From Monarcha castaneiventris obscurior (taxonomy: Eukaryota; Chordata; Aves; Passeriformes; Monarchidae), in the NCBI GenBank assembly GCA_026261815.1, contig JAMPIT010000174.1:14570001-14634000 (forward strand): a stretch of 64,000 nucleotides of DNA, read 5' to 3'. Below the pieces are notes generated by a model that was not told where the DNA came from, ran no database searches, and saw only the letters and a program-made list of their open reading frames with translations. Positions 28,401 through 40,400 of this stretch are shown here, in pieces. A program made the translations under genes and the position numbers. The first letter of the stretch is position 1; each line of letters opens with the position of its first letter.

Positions 28401-31400
28401 AGCTTATTGTAGCATTTATTGTTGAGGCCCATGTGAACTCATGTATTACAGATGGGCTTTTGATCACTAGAGGCACAACCCTAAGTGAGGTGTCTTCAAC
28501 CCACATCCTATTCAGGTTTGGACGTACTTAAAAGAACAATCAGAAAGATTTCAGGAAGCCCAAACTGAGACATGCCTGGGCTGTATTTTCTGAAGCCTCT
28601 GAAAACTGTAATTTTGAATGCTATGGGTGAAGGGAAACCCTTTTCCTGTGTTACGGTCACAGCTTTTTTACAGAGTTATACACAGACATCATGACCAGGA
28701 TCAGTATCTCTTTATATGCAGCAGCTCTATGTCAAACTCCAAATGCAAATACCTGACCACAGGACACACTACACAAAGCTGTTATCCAGGTCAGTTTTCA
28801 ACACTGAGAAAAGCAATTTAAGAAGGTCTGCAATTTTCTCCAGTACCTGCCCTGCTAAGAAAGCCATGAACTCATCTGCAAATCACAGAGATAATTAAGA
28901 ACTATTATGAATATGATGAGAATTGTAAAATTTATTCTGTTCCTGATACTTCCCTGCTATTATCTCAGTTTATTTTAAAACCTTATTAAAAAAATATAAG
29001 GAGAAGCTTTTAACAGCCTTTGAACTGTATCTTTATTCCGTGAATATTCAACCTTGCTGGAACTTTAAGGACTAAAAGAAATAGGAAATTCATGCACCAC
29101 TCAAAAGAATCCTGTACTACACTGTAAATTGCTAGGAAAAATGGGGCAAGAGTAAAACCCCGAGGAAAAAAAATCATCATCAAAGGCCTCATTTTCCACA
29201 TCCTCTCATGTGGAACTGCCTACCTTGAAACAGCTTATATTAAAACCTAAACTAACAGCTCCTGCTCCTGCAAAAAGCCATTGGAGTGCCAAGGCACATT
29301 CTTCATGATCCAACACTGCCTCCTATGTTCTGTTAGGAGAACATAGGCTGTTATTCCTCCACATCTCAGAAAAGCTTTGAAATTTCCCTACAATCTGGAA
29401 TTCAGTATTAAAAGCATTAAGTCTGGCATCAGAAATGTTGTCAGAATGCAGAGGCATTATCACATCATTAGAAGTACTGCTAATACTTCTACCAGTCTCA
29501 AGGTGGGCAGTCAATCATATTTTAGCAAAACACAGTCCACTCATTCTAACAATAAGGCAGAAAACTGTGTTCTATACCAATATACCCACCAGGGTTATAC
29601 ACAGCTTTTTGTGCAAAAGAGGAGTTTTAATCACTTAACAGAAATCCCAGTCAGAAAGGGATTTTTTTATCACATACACACAAACAACAATAAGTTTCTG
29701 AAAGCCTACATTAATGCCTGAAAAGTTAAGATCATACTACCCACAAGATTTTTTGTGAACTCAGCTAAGTAAAAATACAATGCTGACTTTGAAGCAGAAG
29801 CAACATCAACTACATTAATGAGTACATCACTCTGAATTCTTCGTTAATTTATATAAAATTAACAAGCAGGAAAGTTAATTCATTAGTCTGAACTTTTCAA
29901 CCAAGGTGTCAGCATCATGAAAGAATCCAAACTTTTAAAACAGTTAAAGCAATTTAATCATGCTCAGTGTATCTGCACTGAGTCCATATTTTTTAATAGT
30001 TTGTATTGAAGCATTAGATGGTTGAAGTTTTCTTGGAACTTGAGACAGTTGAGAATTACAACAAGGGCATTCCCTGACCTGAACAATGTTTAGAGGCAGA
30101 TAGGAAATGGGACAGGAAGAAAAAGGCAAAGAAAGTGGCTTGCCTTAAGTCCTGCATCACTGGCTTAAATTTCTAGATTGAAACACAGATCTACAAATTG
30201 CCATTGCAGCATGTTCACCATATTATGATCCATGAAGTGGATATTTAAGTTCATACAATTGAACAGGAAACAAACCAACAACAACAAAAAAAGGGTATTC
30301 AGCATTTCAGCTGTTACTTATGCAGGGCAAGAAACTTTTAGACCATACTGACTATTATTGATGAAGTAGAAATATAGTGCATTTATCCTCCATCCAAGTA
30401 GTCCTTCCAAGGGATTTGGATGCATTATGCATGTAATTTTCATTTGTTCAGCACTTCAGGTTCTTATGCCAGCTACATTTTTAATTTCTGCTTGCTAAGG
30501 ACTAGTGAACTGGCAGCTAATCAATAGTATAATTAAAGACGACCACTGTTCCGATTTAGCAATAATCATTGCCCTGCTTGGGGACATTTTGTACAAATAA
30601 CTTTGTAATTTAGAAATACCAAGCAGAGACTGGACAATGATATATGCTTTAATCAAGTATGACATATTCATAAATTACAAGATACAGAGAGACCAAGGTG
30701 ATTTCCCACAATCATGCCATAAGCTTTACTTATTTACCACCTTAGCTGAGCTGCGCTCTCTGGTGGTTTTATCACATTGGGAAAGGAACCTAAATGGACT
30801 GGAGCAGTGGAGTTGGAGGTGTTGCCTTTCTGCAAGGGGTTATTCTCCCACAGTAGGATCAGGAGAAGGGAATGTGACTGCTCAGCCACTACTGTTCTTG
30901 TGTGAACTTAAGGTGAAATCACTGATGGCTGAAACCTCACACCACAGCAACTACGATGTCTTCGCTGCCCCTCCCACCAAACCAGTGCTGGCTGCAGGGG
31001 GCGAAGTGAAGAGCTGAGGCACTGACTGTAACTGATCCAAGATTAAACCTGACAGAAAATGCACGGATTTCAGTATCAGTGAAAGTGGTTGAACCAATTC
31101 ATTCTACCATACGAAGAGTTGCCACATCTAAATCAAGTGGCACTTGCTGAACACTTGCTTGTCTCCCAGACTCACTAGAAAACAGTTAATCAAACAGGAA
31201 TTCTGCAAAGAGCTCTGGGTACTTTTTGCTGGACCTCTTTATACATGAGGACAGTAAATACAAACCCCGTATTATTTAACATTCACAAAGGGATGATTTA
31301 AAGCGAGCAGTTCTTTTCAGATGTACAAGAATCAGTCCTGAAAGCCACTGCAACAAAGGAGACATTAAATTTTACTTCTCAACCCTCCCAGCACACCATC

Positions 31401-34400
31401 CTCCAGACACCCCACCTCTCATGAGGGGAAACCATGAAAAGCAGCTCCTTGCTAAGGCACCAAAGACTTCTGATGGGGGATTTCTTATCTCCCCCATCCC
31501 TTTCATTCTCTGTGATACTAGAACCACGAATTCTCAATGCTCACTATTGCTTCCCAAGCCCAATGTGTTTTTCGAACTGTTTTATCACTCCAGTATCTTC
31601 TCCCCTCCTCTTCAGTCTCTTCCCCAGCACCTCATGACATTGCAGGTTAGACATGACGGAAAACCCAACATCAGAATTGGACTGACAGCCTTGCTGTCAA
31701 CAGCCCCTTTTGTTTTCATGTATCAAAAAACTGGGGGAAGAGAGTCTCATTAGAGTTGCAGGAATAAAAAAGAAGGCAGTTGCACAGCACTAATGCAACT
31801 GGTTTCACACTTTAAAAAGAAAATTTTTATCAAGACACAAGCCGCTTGACATGAAACTTATACCTGTTAACCCCCCATAATGCCCCTAGAACAACAGCTC
31901 CGCATTTGACTGAGTCTCCTAAATAATTCAGTAATGTAAATAAGCATTGAATAATTACTGGAAAACAATCTCTCAGATACCAAGCCATGGATTGCCCATT
32001 TTCTTTGAAATTCTGCTTGTCTGGGGGAAAAAAAAAGTAACCATAGTAACAGAAGTATCAACTCCAGTAATTTCATTTTCTTTCAGAAACATGCTGTATT
32101 TTAGAAATGAGTTACATAAATCAATGAGATGCAGGTACTACAGGAGGAAACTGTTCCCATATAATTAAGTACTCCCTTCATGTGAGCAGATAAAAATAAA
32201 CCCCAAGCACATAGTATTTTTATCTGTAGTTGCTATCCTTAGTCACCTGGAATGTATTTGTTCCAAGAGCTACAAGAACTTGGGTTCAGAATGAGCTCTG
32301 GAAATATGTTACCAGAAGTCTCAAGCACGTTCCAGGCAGCCACACAAACCTCAACAACTTTAAAATACGAAAAAGGACATGGTAAAGTCACACTGTATTA
32401 CCATAAGAAGTGGCACCAATAAGGACAGTAGCAACAAGTAAACACCAAGAGGGCTGGGAAGGCAAAAAATCCCAAGAATGCAACACCACTTGCTCTGGAA
32501 AGCTACTCCAAAAAGATGGTCTTAGTCCATAATGTCATAGCACACTGGTTGCATGTGCTACTTTAATGTCTTTTCTTTGCTTCTGGTTTTTCTGGCTGTG
32601 TGTAACTGTCTGCTGGAAATCTACTTACGGCTGAGTGAGGTCACGAGTTATGAAGTCTGAACTCTTGAAGAGGAGGAAGATGTCACTGAGAGCTTTACAT
32701 TTCAGAGAGCTGTTCATTGCTATCCAGTAGGCATCCTAGAGAAACATGGTTATCCACAAATATACCTTTACTAGCAGGAAGGAATGCAGGCTGCAGGTCT
32801 ATCTAAATATTATGCAACATTTGAAATACACATAAAATTACCTTTGTTATTTTGAGGAAAACTTCATTAATGGTTAAAAGAGACAATAGTTACTGTTTTT
32901 CTTATGAATACTCTGATGAAAGCAGTGCAAATCCATTTGCAAAACTAAGTTTTTGCCTTACTGCTTCCAGGGACCTTCTTGGAATGCTTGACTGAACACA
33001 GTGTCTCTTGAGAACACAAAACAACAATATTTGGGTGCACCCATCCTTACAGTATAGTTAAGAGTACCTAAAAATAACTAGAGGCAAGCTTATTGCTTTT
33101 TTTAAAATTGTGGGGCTTTTCATCTTTATCCCAAACAAAGTTTTCACCTAGTACCCTAAACAAGAAGAGCCTGACCATCACACAACCATCTGTGACCAGG
33201 ATATAGGGTTTTAGATAAGAAAGTCAGTGCTGCCTTGCATCAGCCTCCCCAAACATGCACCATCACCATCTAGTGATAGACAAGATATCAGTGAAGTGGT
33301 TGATTAAAGAATCCATCACTTCACTGATATCTTCTCTATCACTTCTTCCTTCATCAGAACCACTAGTCTCTTCCTCCTTCCAATGCATTTAGATAAAACA
33401 CACACAAACCATTCTGTATGACAACATCTGTTACAAGTTTTGGGAGTCAGCATTCTTACCCTTGGAGCACTCCAGTTGAGTTTAGGAAAAACACTGCCAC
33501 CCAAGGAACTTATTGCTTCCTGAACTTCAGCTGTGAACTCAGGAAATTCTGGTGCCTGAATGAAGAACAGCAGCAAAAATATCAGTTTCAGTACATTTAA
33601 TAGTGAAGTGTAGCCATCTTCTAAAGACTATTAGAGATACATACTCCAGAAGAAGTATGTCCAAAATCAGTATGAACCCCAGAAACATAGTGTATAATAA
33701 AATCACTTAATCAAATCTGCCATTCTTTCAGACAGAGAAAACTGAAACTGCTTCCAGTTCTCACTCTTACTACTAGCAAGTACCTGAACTTCAGGAGAAA
33801 ACCCAAAACTTCATAGCATTCATCATGAAATCTGCAACAGCTGGCAAAAATACAAGTCAAATAACCAAACTGTAAATCCTTACCTATTAGTTTATACCCT
33901 GTGGTAGATTACTGTATACAAGTAACATCCAGCAATATTTAAACTTTTAAAGAGCAATTTTAGAACTAAGCATCTCATAGGCAATTTGAGTAACAGCTCT
34001 TCCTTAAGCTCCAGTTTTATAAAACTGTAATACTTTATATTATAAAATTATAATACTTTAACCCATCAGCTCTTAAATTAGGTCTTAAAACAGCTGCATA
34101 ACAATGTATTAATTCAAAACAGAGGACACACTGCAAAGGTTAGACTAGAAAACCTTGCCTTGTAAAGAACATTGAAAATCTAAGACTGAGGTTAAAAAAA
34201 CCCCAGCTCTTCAGGTTGCTCCAAACTCTACCCTGAATGCGGCACTACAGGTAAAAAAACAGGTTGCTGACCTTTAAAATAATATGAAAGGATTTCAAGC
34301 GTATGTCAAAGATTTTTCATGTAACAGGATTTATAGCAAGAAGTATATAAGAACACTATTTCTGCCTATTTATAAACTCAATTCAAGGGTAACTTCTAGG

Positions 34401-37400
34401 CTAAAGCTAATTGATGCTTCTTAAACAACAAAGCCCTCACAGCCATACAAGCAAATAAAAAAACCTCATACATTCTGACATCTCTTCACTGCAGCTTCCC
34501 CAAATGCAAACATTTAAAAAAACCTTCTCACATTTTAGTGCAGTGACCTAGACTGAACTTCAAACATTCTGAACCTTCCCTTCGTACATTACCTAGTCTC
34601 CATGGGAAACTACACTTGGAAAACTGAAAAAAACACTTGTCTTATTTTATTTTTAGGCTTTCAGTCGATTCTAGAAACTGTTCCTGCAGGAAGTAAAATT
34701 CTTCACCCATTGCATTCTGATCTAAGCTCCTCTTGTTCTGACAGGAATCGGGAGTCCTACTATATATGTAATACCAGCACATACTAAACCTCTTTGGGAA
34801 AATGTTACCAATGTGTCACTTGATTAACACAAGGGATAAATATATACACAAGAGGAAAGTTCTAAAACTGCATAAACAAACTAGACTCCATCATTTCCTA
34901 AATTTTGAGTGCTTGACTTTGTAACCATCAATATTAATGCAAGTTATTTTAAAAACAGAATTTTCTGCCCCTCATGAGGAAGCTGTAGACTTACCGAGAT
35001 ACAGTAGAGTCATTTGACCTGTGCTCTTCTGACAGGTTAAATACTTCTGACAGGTTAAATACTTCTGACAGGTTAAATAATTATGTATTTCTTTATTGTG
35101 TTCCATACTATAACATAACCTGATTCAAAACTCTGGTATTACTTTTTTAGCATCATTACCATGAGTTTTGCAAACGATAAGATGGATCCCAAAATCCTTG
35201 TTTTGAATAATTTACAATTTCAGGAATCTAGTTTATCAAAGGCGAAGTATTTGAACTGAAGATGAATCAGTGTGCACAAATTTGAAATGCACTAGTTTCC
35301 AACTCTGGGCTCTAAATTCTGTGCCACCGGAAGCTCACTCAAAGCAGGGTTGTGATTATAGGGCACCTAATCCAACATGAGCAATTCCACACCATGATAA
35401 ACATTAGGGAGCTAAAGAACTGAAGTCACACTATCAATTGTAGACAAGTGCCACGAGTATTTTAACTCTGACAGTGACAGGGCAACAGCAAATTTCAAAA
35501 AAAGATGCAAAAAAGATCAAGAAAGCCTGGTTTGCATCCATTATGACCCTCATTCCACGTCAGACACAGTGAAAGGGGACCATAAACACAGGAAAAGGAA
35601 AAAAAATATAGAAAGAGATGTACTTAGGAAGAAATAATGGCATATTAAGAGAAGAGCTGTGAAGATTGAGCTGCAGGGGCTTAGTTTCTTCTGCATCCAG
35701 GCTGATTAAATAATTTGGAGATACTCGAAGTGGTGAAAATGAAAGACAGCTATATTTAGAGCTGTACTTCAGTTCATTTCCCACAGTCTAACAAGTGTGT
35801 GTGATTGTTGGGGATGAAGAAAAGTGTTTTATTTTTAGTTAAATAAAATTAAGCCAGCAAAACTTTTTTGAAGTTACAGACATCTACACTGCCCTCCATC
35901 TAAAATGGTCTGAAAAATGTTAAATACAGCAAGAGCTATCTCTAACCAGCAATAAGTTTGTATCACAAGGCTGAAGAAAGGAAACTGCTGACGAACCCAC
36001 ACTGGGCTTTTACAGGACCTTACCTTAAGTGTTGTAGTGTTTTCATCATCTGACCACTGTTAAAAATAAGAACAAATCAAAGGTTACCAGTTTCCTGAGA
36101 CATCCATTATGAGGACATCAGAATTCATACAACCTCCTACAATAGGTAGATCAAATTATTGCCCCGGACAGCACAACATCATCATCCTGCAATTATTTTG
36201 TCCGTAAAGAAAGACAGGAAAAATACTGTATATTCAGCAGAAGTACTACTCTAAAGTATTGATAAAAAGATACCTGTATATTTCAATTGTGATTTATATC
36301 AGGAAGATAAACATTTCAGAACTCAGTCTTCCCTATCTAGAGCTTGTCTCCAGCTCCAGCACTTCCATCCTTAGATCCATGATCCATTAGTTTCAATTTA
36401 ATTTCTTTTTCATCTGCTTGTTGTACCTTCTGTCACCTTGTACTTACAACATTTTTCAGTGTTTTTCTTCTAGAATGGCCTTCTGAGTTATTATGGCCTC
36501 AGAAACTTCCACTGTTTCTTGAAGTAACTACTCCAAATATACTCCTAATTTTCAATTTCAACCTTCCCTACTCATTATTCCAAATGCAATTATCAAGAAA
36601 TAAAAATCAAAAAGTCTTCTGTGAAAGATCACAGAAATATTTTAAACTTCCCCTGATGTCAAAGCATAAATAATCATGTTTCTACATTTTTCATTGCAAC
36701 TACCACATGATAATTATTTCTGTGAAGGACTCTCCACACCTATAAATAATGCAGAAAAGGTTGTACATTCATATTTTCCTTAGGAGACTTGACATTAATT
36801 TGAATTTTACACTGACCTGTATCTCCTCTGCATCATCACTCCCCTCCTGAGCGTGACTTGGCGGATCTTCTCTGAAAGAAAAAATTAACAGGAAAAAAAA
36901 CATTAAGCACTGAAGTTTGACTTGACCATATCCATTATATTTGCACAGCATTTCCAGCTGTTGATCTCAAAACGTTTCTGTAAGAAGATTAAACTTCAAA
37001 ACCCTGGCAGAGAAAAATCAGAGCAAGCCAGTACTGAAAACTGAAGACCAAACACCCTGGCATTAGGCCTAGGTCCTACCCTGAACACTTTCCTTCTTTC
37101 AAATTAGCAGATCAGTTTTTGATCTAAAACACCACAACTGAAGCTTTTCAACACCCAATTAATGATTCTTTTCCAACTTCACTGTACTCTAACACAAACA
37201 TAAATTGAACTGGTTCTTTTTCTCAACAAGTTCAATTTAAATTATGCTTTGCCTCCATACTCCCTTTCCAAGTAAAAATTCATAAATGTTGAGTTTCAAA
37301 TGCTGACCTGTGAATTTCTGGCTCTGAACAGAAAATGTCCTCACACTCAGCATACAGACAAAAGAAGAGCCTATGGAAAGTGGACAATGTAGCAAACAGG

Positions 37401-40400
37401 GCAAGATCAAATGTACATCCCTGCCAAAAGTCAATTCTTAGGCAAGCTGAGTCTCTGCAGTCCCCCAATGCACTTCCACAGGGATTAAACCATCAATCCA
37501 GTTTTTGAGATCTAGAGGTCAGATAGGGGTGCACTGAAGGTTAGAAGCAATCTTGGCCTTGACTGCAAGGAGATCACATTCACTTCTAGCTAAGAAAGTT
37601 CAACTCAGAGAAAAAATGGTTTCTAAAAGGGATTTTAACTGCAAACATCTTAAAAATGTAATTTTTAAGCTGTCCATTACTCCACTGAAGACAGCAAAAT
37701 TGTAGAACACAGCAGTTAAGTCAAACCTTCAAATTCAGCTTTTCTGAAGGCTTATTAAAATAAACAGCTGCTGCTAAATAAATTGTTCAATTCTGCAGAA
37801 GCAGGTGACAATACTACTTCTGATCCAAAATGATTTAAAAAACAACTCTAATTTCCTGGATACCCTTTAATAAGAAAAATAATTCAGAAAAAAATTAGAA
37901 AGAAAAGAATAGAAATTAAAAATTAAATTAAAAAAAAAAAACCCTTTCATCTTTACAAGGCATTTAAACAGCTTCAATTTTTACATAAATTGATACCTGA
38001 TAAATCAGACAAAGCTCCCTTTCACTCACAGCCTCACTGGTTGCTCTGCAAGGGGCAGACTACCAGTTAGGGAATCATGGAATCACTGATTTCTGAGTTT
38101 GATCATTAACAAGATGCATGCAGCAACCATTTCACAAGGAGACCACACAGTGAGATCCCAAGCAGAACACAAAGAGCAAGGCCTGGGTTCTTACCAACTG
38201 TTCCTGCCATCTATCCACCTCATTCTTCTCCACCCAAAATGCTGGCATAGGTGTACATAGAGGACATTTGTCATTTGCACGGATTACACATAAGGAAATG
38301 ATTAAATAAAATGTTACTAAGTACTGAGTTTGTATATAGCTTATTTTATTGAGAATTAAACTCAGGTCATGTCACTTCACCCATGGACTGGCATGGGACA
38401 GGTGAAGCCTGTGAACTGGACCTAACCAGATCCAAGGAACCAAACACAAACCAGCAGCTGAGCATTCCAGAGCTTGGTACACTCCACAAGGAAAGGCATA
38501 GAAAAAATGAAAGGTCTATGTCCACTTGGTGTAGAATGAATTGTAGTTCATGGATTTTAGGATCTGCTTCAGGCAGCAGCAAATCAAGCTGTACTAACAA
38601 CAGTCAGCCCATTCACATGCTCACACAGTATGAGGTTTACTGCAGTCACACTGGTCAAACTCAAAAACTCATTATGCACAATACATGTATACAAAATGGT
38701 GCTGTGAATATAAAACATCATTAATACTTGGAAGCTGGGGACAAAACACACTTTACCTTCCAGAAACCACGAGTGTTCCATCATCCAGCAAATATTCTTT
38801 CACATTCTCTGGCAGGGGAAGTATAACACTGGAAGAAATACGAAAATCTCTTTAATACCTTATTATTACTTGTTATAATAAAAAAACCCTAGTTGAATAC
38901 AATAATTAGGGTTTTTAATGGCACATACTTCAATAACACTATGCTTTATCCTCTAAGAGAACTATTCTTCTATAGTGTTTCTCCCATCTTATCCCACACC
39001 CAAAAAGCAATGCCCATTTTCCCTCTAGAGTAGTATAGGACAAAAATTTTAGATGAAATACACAAAAATGCCCCACTCCTTCAAAGCTCGAAGAAATTCC
39101 AAGTAAAATTGTGGGCACCCTGTGAGAAGGAGACAACAAGTTGCTCAAACTAAAGGTTTTCCCTTCTGAAATCCAAACCAAAATTTGCCTATACCATCCT
39201 AATGTTCCAAAAATGCAGGACTATCACTACATGTACCAAAAATAAGCCTGTGTTAAACACTAAAAAACATAAAAGATCAAATGCTCTGATTACTAAAAGC
39301 ATGATGTCAGCACTTTTTGATCCAACAGGGCAACTGTCTTGACTTTCCTGAGTTACTGGTAGTTCTTGTAACTATCCTGTGACCAGTAGCAGCACCTTAG
39401 AACCTGAAGAATTTTCTGTGCCTTCCAGAAATACACAGAAACACCAAGTCAGCCACTTGGTTTGGATCTATTCAGTCAGGTTTTTTTAAGCAAGCAAGTA
39501 GGAACAGCAGTGTGGATAGCAGGATGTGGATAGTAGAAACAGTGTGGATATCTTCTAATGCTCAGCATGGAGTCACACCAGGAGAGCAGGGAGTACAGGG
39601 GTACCAGGCCTGCCCCAGGGCTTCCCAAAACACCCCCTCACGGTGTGGAGGCAAGACCCCAGCTCATGGGACTGCAGCTGATGGCTCATGCAATCCTTCA
39701 CCACCTCCACCCCAGCTCTGCCCCACACAGGTCCCCTCTATCTCACCCAGCCCTGCTCCACCACAAGCTAATTTCCAACCCAACCCAGCCCAGCCCCAGA
39801 ATCCCAAAATGGGTCAGGTGGGAAGGGACCACAGTGGCTCATCTGATCCAACCTTCCTGCTCAAGCAGGGTCATCCCAGAGCACATGGCACAGGGTTGCA
39901 CCCAGACAGTTCTGGGATATCTCCAGTGAGGGAGACTCCACACCCTCTCTGGACAATCTGTTTCAGTGCTTGGTCACTGCATAGGACAGAAATTCTTCCT
40001 CATGTTCAGGTGGAACTTCCTGAGCATCAGTTTCTGCCCGCTGCCTTCTATTGCTGGGTGCCACCAAGCAGAGCCTGGCCCACACTTTGGCACCCCTTCT
40101 TTAGATATTTATATGCATTAATGAACTTCCCTCTCAGTCACCTCTTTTTCATTCCAGTACCTGAAGGGAACTTACAGGAAAGATGGAGAAAAACTATTTA
40201 CAAGAGCTTGTAGTGACAGCATATGGGGGAACAGGTTCAAATTGAGAGAGAGTCGGTTTTAGAGAGATATTAGGAAGAAATTCTTCCCTGTGAGTGTGGT
40301 GAGGCCCTGGCACAGGTTGCCCAGAGAAGTGATGCCCAAAAGATAGGCTGGAAATAAAACCCCATAGTCTGATGTCCATAGAGCAGGTATTTGTTTATTG

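Noticed and set aside
30637..31017. Plus-strand 126-codon open frame
   Set aside because: It is antisense in CDC123 intron 6 and shows no recognisable domain or conserved motif.
35026..35079. CRISPR-like array
   Set aside because: It has only three contiguous 18-bp units with no spacers, in a vertebrate intron. It is a simple tandem repeat.
39512..40213. Plus-strand 233-codon open frame, the longest in the window
   Set aside because: Much of it is the reverse complement of CR1 3' sequence. It has no splice context or start support and lies antisense in CDC123 intron 1.
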